Shown: in pieces, positions 42,765 to 50,614 of the stretch
How positions within the stretch are numbered: the stretch's first letter is position 1
How the letters are laid out: every line of letters begins with the position of its first letter
Source of the DNA: Nonomuraea candida
GTDB lineage: Bacteria; Actinomycetota; Actinomycetes; Streptosporangiales; Streptosporangiaceae
Assembly: GCF_000725485.1 (NCBI RefSeq)
Contig: NZ_KL647031.1
Span: forward strand, 62,001-126,000
Direction: 5' to 3'
DNA: 64,000 nt
Translations under genes and position numbers: made by a program
Notes under the pieces: model-generated
Seen by the model: the letters and a program-made list of their open reading frames with translations, nothing else
Told to the model about the DNA's origin: nothing
The model's database searches: none

Positions 42765-42800
42765 GTGATTCGATCACTCAGGGTAATAAAGGAGGCAGAA
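42765..42800 (+). promoter_or_regulatory. upstream palindrome and consensus Shine-Dalgarno before the L,D-transpeptidase gene
   Basis: GTGAT-TCG-ATCAC (42765-42777) is a perfect 13-bp dyad. AAAGGAGG (42788-42795) is a consensus ribosome site, but it is ideally spaced for an out-of-frame GTG at 42801, not for the gene's own likely GTG at 42827. Confidence 0.4.
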
Positions 42801-42826
42801 GTGGGATCTTGGACGAGGGAGTACTC

Positions 42827-44035
42827 GTGGGGCGCGGAGCGTATGGACCGGCCGGCCTGCTGGCGTTGGCGCTGCTGACGGCGTGCTCGGCGGGTCCGGT
42901 CGAAGACCACAAGGGGGTCGCCATGGCCGGAGGGGCGCACGGCGTCCCCGTGGGGGTCTCTCCGGCGGACAAGACGGCCAACGTGCCCACGGACCAGCCC
43001 GTGGTCGTGTCGGCCCACGGCGGCACGCTGAAGAGCGTGCGGGTGCAGGGCAGCGGCAAGGCGGGCCCGCTGAAGGGGTTGCTGAGCGCCGACGGGAGCC
43101 GCTGGCGCAGCCTGGGCACCGCCAGGCCCGGCACCTCGTACACGGTCACCGTGGTCTCGGTGGACGGCGCGGGCAAGCGGAACGAGACCACCAGCACGTT
43201 CAGCACGGTCAAGGGCGGCAAGACGTTCGACATCACGACCATCACCCCGAACAAGGACGACACGGGGCTGACGGTCGGGGTCGGCATGCCCGTGATGATC
43301 GCCTTCGACCAGCCCGTCACCGACCGGATCGCCGTGGAGCGCAACCTGATCATCCGCAGCTCCAAGCCGGTGGAGGGCGCCTGGCACTGGTTCGACGACC
43401 AGCACGTGGACTTCCGGCCGCAGAAGTACTGGCCGGCGCACACCAAGGTGCGCGTGGAGGCCAAGCTGGCCGGGGTGCGCGGCGGGCCCGGCATGTACGG
43501 CAAGCGCGACGTGCGCGTCGACTTCAGGATCGGCCGTGAGCAGATCACCAAGGGCAGCACCGACGAGCACCTGCTCGTCGTCCGCCGGAACGGCAAGAAG
43601 ATCCGCACCATGCCCATGAGCGCCGGGCAGGGCGGGCAGTGGAAGTACTACACCACCTCCGGCATCCACCTGGCCATGTCGCGCGAGCCGGTCACCATCA
43701 TGACCTCGCCGGGGATCGGGCCGGGCTCGCCCGGCTACTACCGGCTCACCGTCTACAACACGGTGCGCATCTCCAACAGCGGCGAGTACGTGCACAGCGC
43801 GCCCTGGTCGGTGGGCTCCCAGGGCCACGCGAACGTCAGCCACGGCTGCGTGAACATCAGCCCGGCCAACGCGGCCTGGTTCATCAAGAACACCCTGATC
43901 GGCGACCCGATCATCATCACGGGGTCGCCGCGCAAGCTGGAGCCGACCAACGGGTGGGGGCACTGGCAGCAGAACTGGAGGCAGTGGCTCAAGTGGAGCT
44001 CGCTCAAGGCCGGCCCCACCATCACGCTGCCCTGA
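42827..44035 (+). CDS. L,D-transpeptidase lipoprotein with Ig-like domains
   Basis: The 402-residue enzyme cross-links peptidoglycan through 3-3 bonds. A lipoprotein signal ends in LLTAC. Two Ig-like domains follow (about residues 45-135, 140-245), with VSPADKTANVPTDQPVVVSAHGGTL and TTITPNKDDTGLTVGVGMPVMIAFDQPV. The YkuD catalytic domain (about 250-370) has His339 and nucleophile Cys341 in NVSHGCVNISPANAAWF. A C-terminal extension, WGHWQQNWRQWLKWSS, packs on the catalytic domain in mycobacterial LdtMt2-type enzymes. The GTG at 42827 has GAGGGA upstream. The location between oxidase genes is conserved in several actinomycetes. It follows the ctaCDF terminator and so has its own promoter. Confidence 0.9.
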   Translation: MGRGAYGPAGLLALALLTACSAGPVEDHKGVAMAGGAHGVPVGVSPADKTANVPTDQPVVVSAHGGTLKSVRVQGSGKAGPLKGLLSADGSRWRSLGTARPGTSYTVTVVSVDGAGKRNETTSTFSTVKGGKTFDITTITPNKDDTGLTVGVGMPVMIAFDQPVTDRIAVERNLIIRSSKPVEGAWHWFDDQHVDFRPQKYWPAHTKVRVEAKLAGVRGGPGMYGKRDVRVDFRIGREQITKGSTDEHLLVVRRNGKKIRTMPMSAGQGGQWKYYTTSGIHLAMSREPVTIMTSPGIGPGSPGYYRLTVYNTVRISNSGEYVHSAPWSVGSQGHANVSHGCVNISPANAAWFIKNTLIGDPIIITGSPRKLEPTNGWGHWQQNWRQWLKWSSLKAGPTITLP

Positions 44036-44047
44036 GCGGCCCGCGGA

Positions 44048-44069
44048 GCCCCTCTCGCGCCCGAGGGGC
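44048..44069. terminator. hairpin between convergent L,D-transpeptidase and trpD
   Basis: Perfect 7-bp arms GCCCCTC (44048-44054) and GAGGGGC (44063-44069) with an 8-nt loop, between two convergent stops. Confidence 0.55.
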
Positions 44070-44110
44070 CGTCACCGGCTGGTGGCGGCCCCTTGGACGT
44101 GTGCGGGCGC

Positions 44111-45163
44111 TCAGGAGCGGCGGAAGGAGCCGCTGGCCTCGATCCAGCGGTCGAGGGTGGCCGCGGCGGCCCCCGAGTCGACCGCCTGGACCGCGCGCGC
44201 GTAGCCGTCGATCATGGAGGAGTCGAGGTCGTCGCCGGGCCCGTCGAGCGCCACGAGCGCGGCCGCCGCGTTGAGCAGCACCGCGTCGCGCACGGGGCCG
44301 GTCTTGCCGCGGACCAGGTCGTGCACGGCCTGGGCGTTGAACGCCACGTCGCCGCCGCGCAGCGCGCCCACGTCGGCGCGCGGGATGCCGAGCACCGCCG
44401 GGTCGAACGTGGTCTGCGTCGCGGTGCCGTCTTTGACCACCCAGACCGTCGAGGTGGCGGCGATGGTGAGCTCGTCGAGGCCGTCGTCGCCGCGGAAGAC
44501 CAGCGCCGAGACCCCGCGCTCGGCGAAGACGCCCGCCAGCACCGGCAGCATGCGGGCGTCGTAGACGCCGATCGCCTGGGCCGTCGGGCGGGCCGGGTTG
44601 GTCAGCGGGCCGAGGAAGTTGAAGATCGTGGGCACGCCGATCTCCTTGCGCGTCGGGCCGGCGTGGCGCAGCGCGGGGTGGTAGACCGGGGCGAAGCAGA
44701 AGGCGATGCCCGCGTCGCGCGCCACCTGCGCCGTCTGCGCGGGCGTCAGGTCGAGCCGGATGCCCAGGTGCTCCAGCACGTCGGCGGCGCCGCACGAGGA
44801 CGACGCGGCGCGGTTGCCGTGCTTGACCACGCGGGCGCCCGCGGCGGCGGCCACGATCGCGGCCATCGTGGAGACGTTGACGGTGTGCGCCCGGTCGCCG
44901 CCGGTGCCGACGATGTCGACCACGGGGCCCTCGACGGTCAGCGGCGTGGCCAGTTCGAGCATGGTGCGCGCCAGCCCGACCACCTCGGCCACGGTCTCGC
45001 CCTTGGCGCGCAGCGCGATCACGAAGCCGGCGATCTGGGACGGCGTCGCGGTGCCGGACATGATCTCCCGCATCGCCCAGGCCGACTCGTCAGAGGTGAG
45101 GTGCTCTCCCGACAGGAGAGCGGAAAGCAGGGTGGGCCAGGTCGTCCGGGAGTCCATGGGCAC
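44111..45163 (-). CDS. trpD: anthranilate phosphoribosyltransferase
   Basis: TrpD joins anthranilate to PRPP in tryptophan synthesis. The 350 residues show the PRPP loop [18 protein letters not shown] (GTGGD at 86-90), [22 protein letters not shown], and the anthranilate-side [39 protein letters not shown]. No other trp gene is adjacent; a lone trpD here is typical for actinomycetes. The GTG at 45163 lies directly against the TAG of the upstream receiver gene; an ATG 6 bp inside is possible. Coupling with the receiver protein gene is likely. Confidence 0.95.
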   Translation of the reverse strand: MPMDSRTTWPTLLSALLSGEHLTSDESAWAMREIMSGTATPSQIAGFVIALRAKGETVAEVVGLARTMLELATPLTVEGPVVDIVGTGGDRAHTVNVSTMAAIVAAAAGARVVKHGNRAASSSCGAADVLEHLGIRLDLTPAQTAQVARDAGIAFCFAPVYHPALRHAGPTRKEIGVPTIFNFLGPLTNPARPTAQAIGVYDARMLPVLAGVFAERGVSALVFRGDDGLDELTIAATSTVWVVKDGTATQTTFDPAVLGIPRADVGALRGGDVAFNAQAVHDLVRGKTGPVRDAVLLNAAAALVALDGPGDDLDSSMIDGYARAVQAVDSGAAAATLDRWIEASGSFRRS

Positions 45164-45589
45164 CTACTTGGCGTTGAGGCGGGCGGCGGAACGGCGGCGC
45201 ATCAGGTCGGCCACGGTGTCGGCCACGACCATGGGCTCCAGCGGCTGCGACACGACCGCGTCGGCCTTGGACCACTCGGCCAGCCAGCGGTCGTCGCGCC
45301 TGGCGATGATCAGGCAGATGGGCGGGCAGTCGTAGACCTCGTCCTTGGCCTGGCGCGCGACGCCCATGCCGCCGGCGGGCTGCGTCTCGCCGTCGAGGAT
45401 CGCGACGTCGATCTCACCCGACCCCAGCCACTGGTGGACCTTGGGCTCGGTGGCGCACTCCACGATCTCCACGAGGGGTACGTCGGCCGCGGGGCGCCTG
45501 CCGATGGCCTGGCTCACCTCGGCCCGGGTGGCGGCGTCGTCGCTGTAGACGAGGACCTTCATCTTCTCGTCGGTGCTCCCAGTGGACAT
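45164..45589 (-). CDS. stand-alone receiver-like (CheY-fold) protein
   Basis: The 141-residue protein has a receiver pattern: [19 protein letters not shown] with the acidic pair Asp17/Asp18, [20 protein letters not shown] with Asp66 at the phosphorylation position, then [28 protein letters not shown] ending in a short helix. The usual Lys appears shifted, in the SKADAVV segment. No output domain is attached. No histidine kinase is adjacent. It shares a border with trpD (the stop abuts the next GTG) and is divergent from ctaE, a conserved actinomycete arrangement. Its signalling role is unknown. Confidence 0.8.
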   Translation of the reverse strand: MSTGSTDEKMKVLVYSDDAATRAEVSQAIGRRPAADVPLVEIVECATEPKVHQWLGSGEIDVAILDGETQPAGGMGVARQAKDEVYDCPPICLIIARRDDRWLAEWSKADAVVSQPLEPMVVADTVADLMRRRSAARLNAK

Positions 45590-45767
45590 CGGTCGCGCTC
45601 ACTATCAGTCGAAGCGGTATGGTCACCTGGATCGTACCGGTGTGTCGGGGCGAAGGCCCAGGCCACCATGCCTGGTGGGTGATTTGCACCAATTATCCCA
45701 GGTTGGTCGGCGGTTTGTACCTGCTAACGGGGGGTCGTGCGCGGGACCGGCCACCGGAGCCGCAATA
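45590..45767. other. divergent promoter region receiver gene / ctaE
   Basis: This 178-bp region is moderately AT-richer around 45685-45720. It must hold promoters for the receiver-trpD pair and for the ctaE-qcrCAB operon. No confident operator was identified. Confidence 0.4.
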
Positions 45768-46421
45768 ATGCTGCCCGTGGCGACAGCATCCGCAATAACT
45801 TCGACGACGACAGCACAGTCGTACCGCAGACCGAACCTGGTCAGTGTCGGGACGATCGTCTGGCTGTCCTCTGAGCTCATGTTCTTCGCGGCGCTGTTCG
45901 CGATGTACTTCACCATCCGGTCGGTGAGCGTCGGCAAGGGCCTCGAGTGGGCCCCGGCCATGCTTCCTGTTGGCACGACAGCAGAGCACGCCGCTCACCT
46001 GAACATCCCGTTCGCGACGGTCAACACGATCATTCTGGTTCTGTCGAGTGTGACGTGCCAGCTCGGCGTGTGGGCCGCAGAGAAGGGGCAGGTCGGAAAG
46101 CTCCGCTTCTGGTACTTCGTCAGCTTCCTCATGGGCGCGGTCTTCATCGCCGGCCAGCTGTACGAGTACATGGAGCTGGCGTCAGAGGGCGCGACCTTGT
46201 CCGCTAACGCCTACACCTCGGTGTTCTACCTGACGACGGGCTTCCATGGCCTGCACGTGACCGGTGGGCTGATCGCGTTCCTGTTCATGCTGGGACGCAC
46301 GTACGCCGCGAAGCGCTTCACGCATGAGCAGGCCACCAGCGCGATCGTCGTGTCCTACTACTGGCACTTCGTAGACGTCGTCTGGATCGGTCTTTTCGCG
46401 ACCATTTACATCATTCGTTAA
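45768..46421 (+). CDS. ctaE: cytochrome c oxidase subunit III
   Basis: The 217-residue membrane subunit has five helices and the family blocks [100 protein letters not shown] and the closing [15 protein letters not shown]. Subunit III stabilises subunit I and its proton uptake. The ATG at 45768 follows a GGAG site 9 nt upstream; a GTG 9 bp inside is possible. It heads the ctaE-qcrC-qcrA-qcrB operon, so oxidase and bc complex parts are co-expressed. Confidence 0.95.
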   Translation: MLPVATASAITSTTTAQSYRRPNLVSVGTIVWLSSELMFFAALFAMYFTIRSVSVGKGLEWAPAMLPVGTTAEHAAHLNIPFATVNTIILVLSSVTCQLGVWAAEKGQVGKLRFWYFVSFLMGAVFIAGQLYEYMELASEGATLSANAYTSVFYLTTGFHGLHVTGGLIAFLFMLGRTYAAKRFTHEQATSAIVVSYYWHFVDVVWIGLFATIYIIR

Positions 46422-46435
46422 GGAACGGGATCTCT

Positions 46436-47245
46436 GTGACTAGGATCACCGCTTGGCGGCGGCATCCCCTCGCGAGATACGCCGTCCTGATTTTGGCGTT
46501 GGCGCTGGTCGGGATGGTATACGCCGCCTTTGTCCAGGCGGGTAAGCCTGCCGACGCGGCATTGGCGGCAGGCAAGGTCGATGACGTGGCCGCGGGCAGG
46601 AGCCTGTTCGAGAAGCACTGCATGAGCTGCCACGGCACCAACGCCCAGGGCACCACGACGGCGCCCACGCTCATCGGCGTCGGCGCCGCGGCCGTCGACT
46701 TCCAGATGAGCACCGGGCGCATGCCGGCCGGCGCGCCCGGCCCGCAGGCGCCGCGCAAGCCGCTGCCCGAATGGGTCAACGAGGAGAAGATCCGCCAGAT
46801 CTCGGCCTACGTGCAGTCGCTCGGCGGCGGCCCGCAGGTGCCGGGGCACGAGCAGGTCGACCCCAAGCTCGGTGACGCGGCCAAGGGCGGTGAGCTCTTC
46901 CGCGCCAACTGCATCCAGTGCCACAACTGGGCGGGTGCCGGCGGCGCGCTGACGCAGGGCAAGTACGCGCCCAACCTCAACGAGTCGACCCCGACTCAGA
47001 TCTACGAGGCGATGGTCACCGGCCCGCAGGCCATGCCGGTCTTCAACGACACGACGATCACGCCCGAAGAGAAGCGCAGCATGATCGCCTACATCACCCA
47101 GGTGCGCGAGCAGAGGGACCCGGGTGGTTTCGGCCTGGGCCGCATCGGCCCGGTCACCGAAGGCCTCGTGGCGTGGGTGGTGGGCATCGCGGCCCTCTGC
47201 CTCGCCGCCATCTGGATCACCGCGAAGAAGCGACAGAAGTCATGA
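46436..47245 (+). CDS. qcrC: bc complex diheme cytochrome c subunit
   Basis: The 269-residue subunit has an N-terminal signal/anchor helix (about residues 14-32), two cytochrome c domains with heme sites Cys62-x-x-Cys65-His66 (CMSCH) and Cys158-x-x-Cys161-His162 (CIQCH), and a C-terminal transmembrane helix (about 242-262). Met ligands are likely in STGRMPAG and PQAMPVFND. In actinobacteria this diheme protein replaces soluble cytochrome c and passes electrons directly to CuA of CtaC in the supercomplex. The start is GTG, 14 bp after ctaE. The end overlaps qcrA by ATGA. Confidence 0.96.
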   Translation: MTRITAWRRHPLARYAVLILALALVGMVYAAFVQAGKPADAALAAGKVDDVAAGRSLFEKHCMSCHGTNAQGTTTAPTLIGVGAAAVDFQMSTGRMPAGAPGPQAPRKPLPEWVNEEKIRQISAYVQSLGGGPQVPGHEQVDPKLGDAAKGGELFRANCIQCHNWAGAGGALTQGKYAPNLNESTPTQIYEAMVTGPQAMPVFNDTTITPEEKRSMIAYITQVREQRDPGGFGLGRIGPVTEGLVAWVVGIAALCLAAIWITAKKRQKS

Positions 47246-48354
47246 CTGACAACGAGCACGAGATCGAGCAGCCGGACGAGCGCAAACCCAAGCGCGTGAT
47301 CGGCACCCCCGCGCCGGGCACCTCGATGCTCGGCGCCGCCGAGCCGGAGGCCGCCGACCAGGATGTCCCCGGCGTGACGCTGCAGGACGAGGCCAAGGCG
47401 CGCAAGGCCGAGAAGATCGTGGCGCTCTGCTTCGCGATCACCTTCCTGGCGGGCATCGCGTTCATCATCTCCTACGTGTACTTCCAGGTCGGCAGCCCCG
47501 ACGCGACCGGCACGTCCAACCTGGCGCTGGGCAGCTCGCTCACCGTGGCGATCCTGGCGCTCGCGATCGGCATCGTGGTCTGGACCCGCCAGATCATGCC
47601 GAAGTACGCCCTCGTCCAAGAGCGCCACACCATGACCTCCGACGAGGAGGACCGCGAGGTCGTCGCCGACACCTTCCTGCGTGGCGCCAACGAGAGCGGC
47701 TTCGTCAAGCGCAAGCTGCTGCGCCGCACGCTGCTGCTGGCGGCCGCGCCGCTCGGCCTGATCCCCGTGGTGCTGCTGCGCGACCTCGACAACAACAAGA
47801 TGCCGGGCGCCGACTTCCACAAGGAGCTGCGCCACACCGTCTGGGGCCAGAAGAACAAGGAGGGCAAGCCGCTCAGGCTCGTCGTCGAGGGCACCGGCCA
47901 GCCGATCAGGGCGGCCGACTTCAACTCGCCCGGCGGCATCCTGTCGGTCGTCCCCGAGGGGTACGAGCACGACCTGACCGCCCTGGCCAAGGCCACGCTG
48001 ATCCTGATCAAGTTCCGTCCTGAGGAGATCAAGGACGGCACCAACAGGAACTGGACGCACGACGGCATCGTCGCGTACTCCAAGATCTGCACCCACGTGG
48101 GCTGCCCCGCGGCCCTGTACGAGCAGAACACCCACCACATCCTCTGCCCGTGCCACCAGTCGACGTTCGACGCCGCCGACGGCGCCAAGGTCATCTTCGG
48201 CCCGGCCGCGCGGCCGCTGCCGCAGCTGCCGATCACCGTCGACGCCGAGGGCTACCTCGTCGCCCAGGGCGACTTCAAGGTGCCCGTCGGCCCGAGTTAC
48301 TGGGAGCGCGGCGACGCCGAGGCCGAGGCCGGGATGAAGGGAGGCCAGGCATGA
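47242..48354 (+). CDS. qcrA: bc complex Rieske iron-sulfur subunit
   Basis: The 370-residue Rieske protein has the long actinobacterial N-terminus with three transmembrane helices (about residues 58-80, 92-112, 160-178). The 2Fe-2S fold follows, with Cys283 and His285 in CTHVGC and Cys302, Cys304-His305 in CPCHQSTF. It takes the first electron from menaquinol. It overlaps qcrC by ATGA and qcrB by ATGA, giving coupled translation. The C-terminal PQLPITVDAEGYLVAQGDF closes the Rieske domain normally. Confidence 0.96.
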   Translation: MTDNEHEIEQPDERKPKRVIGTPAPGTSMLGAAEPEAADQDVPGVTLQDEAKARKAEKIVALCFAITFLAGIAFIISYVYFQVGSPDATGTSNLALGSSLTVAILALAIGIVVWTRQIMPKYALVQERHTMTSDEEDREVVADTFLRGANESGFVKRKLLRRTLLLAAAPLGLIPVVLLRDLDNNKMPGADFHKELRHTVWGQKNKEGKPLRLVVEGTGQPIRAADFNSPGGILSVVPEGYEHDLTALAKATLILIKFRPEEIKDGTNRNWTHDGIVAYSKICTHVGCPAALYEQNTHHILCPCHQSTFDAADGAKVIFGPAARPLPQLPITVDAEGYLVAQGDFKVPVGPSYWERGDAEAEAGMKGGQA

Positions 48355-50018
48355 GCGACCTGAAGGCCGTGCCGAAGGCCATCGCCGGGCCGTCGAACTT
48401 CCTCGACGAGCGACTCGGCGGCGCCAACGCGCTCAAGCGCAACCTGCGCAAGATCTTCCCGGACCACTGGTCGTTCCTGCTGGGTGAGATCGCGCTCTAC
48501 TCGTTCGTCATCCTGCTGCTGACCGGGACGTTCCTGACGCTCTGGTTCAAGCCCAGCATGATGGAGATCGCCTACGACGGCTCCTACGCGCCGCTCAAGG
48601 GCGTCATGATGTCCGAGGCCTACGCGTCGTCGCTGGAGATCAGCTTCGACGTCCGGGGTGGTCTGCTCATCCGGCAGATGCACCACTGGGCGGCCCTGCT
48701 CTTCGTGGCCGGCATGATGGTCCACATGCTGCGGGTGTTCTTCACGGGCGCCTACCGCAAGCCGCGCGAGATCAACTGGATCATCGGCATCCTGCTGCTG
48801 ACGCTGGCCCTGGCCGAGGGTCTGACCGGCTACTCGCTCCCCGACGACCTGCTGTCCGGCGCCGGTCTGCGGATCACCGAGGGCGTGGCGATCTCGCTGC
48901 CCATCGTGGGGACGTACATCACGTTCTTCCTGTTCGGCGGGGAATATCCGGGTGAGGATGTCATCTCCCGGTTCTACTCGCTGCACATCCTGCTCATCCC
49001 GGGCATCCTCCTGGCGCTGGTGACGGCGCACATGGTGCTCATGTGGGTGCAGAAGCACACGCAGATGCCGGGCAAGGGCCGCACCAACAAGAACGTGGTG
49101 GGCGCGCCGTTCTACCCGGCCTTCATGGCCAAGGCGGGCGCGTACTTCCTGTTCACGCTGGCCGTGGTCGCGGGTCTGGCGACCTTCGCGCAGATCAACC
49201 CGATCTGGCTGTTCGGTCCCTACACGCCGGCCGACATCTCGGCCGGTTCGCAGCCCGACTGGTACATGGGCTTCCTCGAAGGCTCGCTGCGCCTGATGCC
49301 GCCATGGGAGATCAACCTCTTCGGCACCGCCCAGGCGGGCACCCTGCCGCTGAGCGTCATCATCCCGGCGTTGCTGCCGCTCGGCATCATCATGACGGGC
49401 CTGGCGCTCTATCCGTTCCTCGAACGCTGGGTGACGGGCGACAACCGCGAGCACCACGTCGCGGACCGTCCGCGCAACAACCCGCACCGCACCTCGATCG
49501 GCATGTCAGCCATCACGTTCTACGGCGTGCTGTGGCTGCTGGGCGCCAACGACGAGATCGCGGCGAACTTCCACATCAGCCTCAACTGGACGACCTACGC
49601 CGGCCGGGTGCTGATCTTCGTGGCGCCGGCGCTGGCCTACCTGATCACCTACCGCGTCTGCCTCGGCCTGCAGCGCTCCGACCAGGCGATCATCTCGCAC
49701 GGTGTGGAGTCCGGCGTGATCAAGCGGCTGCCGCACGGTGAGTTCATCGAGGTCCACACGCCGCCGTCGGAGGACATCGAGGCCCACATGCGCGGCAAGG
49801 AAGCGGTGCCCATGCTGCCGGTGGCCGAGGACCCCTCGGGCATCCCGCCGAAGGGCATGCGCGGGCCGGTCGGCAAGCTGCGCGGGCGCATGTCGAAGGC
49901 GTACGGCGGGGAGAAGATCCCGCTGGACGACGGGCATGGGCACGGGCACGAGGAGGAGCACGCCGCCATCGGCACCGGTTCCGGTTCCGGCGACGACGAC
50001 CGCAGCATCACTCACTGA
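48351..50018 (+). CDS. qcrB: bc complex cytochrome b subunit
   Basis: The 555-residue integral subunit binds hemes bL and bH and the quinol sites. Recognisable parts are the His pairs in IRQMHHWAALLFVAGMMVHMLR and FYSLHILLIPGILLALVTAHMVLMW, the Qo region ending in the PDWYMGFLEGSLRLMPPWE block (PDWY variant of PEWY, as in actinobacteria), and about eight to nine helices. The C-terminal 120-residue tail is hydrophilic and rich in His, Gly and Asp near the end (DDGHGHGHEEEH). It is the last gene of the operon. A strong GC hairpin follows. Confidence 0.96.
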   Translation: MSDLKAVPKAIAGPSNFLDERLGGANALKRNLRKIFPDHWSFLLGEIALYSFVILLLTGTFLTLWFKPSMMEIAYDGSYAPLKGVMMSEAYASSLEISFDVRGGLLIRQMHHWAALLFVAGMMVHMLRVFFTGAYRKPREINWIIGILLLTLALAEGLTGYSLPDDLLSGAGLRITEGVAISLPIVGTYITFFLFGGEYPGEDVISRFYSLHILLIPGILLALVTAHMVLMWVQKHTQMPGKGRTNKNVVGAPFYPAFMAKAGAYFLFTLAVVAGLATFAQINPIWLFGPYTPADISAGSQPDWYMGFLEGSLRLMPPWEINLFGTAQAGTLPLSVIIPALLPLGIIMTGLALYPFLERWVTGDNREHHVADRPRNNPHRTSIGMSAITFYGVLWLLGANDEIAANFHISLNWTTYAGRVLIFVAPALAYLITYRVCLGLQRSDQAIISHGVESGVIKRLPHGEFIEVHTPPSEDIEAHMRGKEAVPMLPVAEDPSGIPPKGMRGPVGKLRGRMSKAYGGEKIPLDDGHGHGHEEEHAAIGTGSGSGDDDRSITH

Positions 50019-50039
50019 CCCTGACGCCACAGACCGTAC

Positions 50040-50070
50040 GGGCCCGGACGAGCACCCCTCGTCCGGGCCC
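50040..50070 (+). terminator. terminator hairpin of the ctaE-qcrCAB operon
   Basis: Perfect 13-bp arms (50040-50052 and 50058-50070) with a 5-nt loop, 22 bp past the qcrB stop. No T tract follows. Confidence 0.7.
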
Positions 50071-50151
50071 GTCGGCGTCCCGGCCGTCCCGCCCGCCGGA
50101 GGCGCGGGTGAGGCGCGGTGCCCGCTCCGCTCCGGGGCGTCGGCGGGGTGC

Positions 50152-50225
50152 GTGGCCGCCGCTGGGCCGCCGCTGGGCCGCCGCTGGGCCGCCGGTGGGC
50201 CGCCGGTGGCCGCCGGTGGGCGGCC
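50152..50225. repeat. 11-bp GC tandem repeat, about 6.5 units
   Basis: Units of GCTGGGCCGCC or GGTGGGCCGCC run from 50161 to 50225 with a partial unit at 50152. The first three are identical. The rest of the 50019-50309 intergenic stretch contains the hairpin above and no gene. Confidence 0.8.
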
Positions 50226-50309
50226 GGGCGCCGGACGCCTGCGGGCGCGCGGGCATGGCTGTGGGCCGGTCGGGGCGTCGTGCCCGCCGGCCCTTCGTGC
50301 GTGAAGAGG

Positions 50310-50597
50310 TCAGTCGGCCTCGGGGAAGCCGATGGAGAAGGCCGCGTCGAGGTCGTGCTTGGAGTAGGCGCGGAAGGCGATGTGGGTCTCCGTGTGCAGC
50401 ACGCCGGCGACCTTGTTGATCCGCCCCGGCACCACCTCGGCGATCTCCTCGTAGGCGGCCACCCGGACCATGGCCAGCAGGTCGTATTCGCCGGTGATGG
50501 AGTAGACCTCGCTGACCCCCTCGATCTCGGCGATCGTCTGGGCGACCTCCGGGATCCGGTCTACCTCTGCATTGATGTGGACGATAGCCGTGACCAT
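50310..50597 (-). CDS. Lrp/AsnC ligand-binding (RAM) domain protein without HTH
   Basis: The 95-residue protein is only the regulatory domain of Lrp/AsnC proteins: VTAIVHINAEVDRIPEVAQTIAEIEGVSEVYSITGEYDLLAMVRVAAYEEIAEVV, then INKVAGVLHTETHIAFRAYSKHD. The DNA-binding helix-turn-helix is absent. Such stand-alone RAM proteins form dimeric or decameric amino-acid binders and may modulate full-length Lrp proteins. It is 17 bp downstream of the DnaQ-UvrC gene stop on the same strand... transcription runs DnaQ-UvrC then this gene, so they probably share a message. Confidence 0.88.
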   Translation of the reverse strand: MVTAIVHINAEVDRIPEVAQTIAEIEGVSEVYSITGEYDLLAMVRVAAYEEIAEVVPGRINKVAGVLHTETHIAFRAYSKHDLDAAFSIGFPEAD

Positions 50598-50614
50598 GTA
50601 TCAACTCTATCGTT

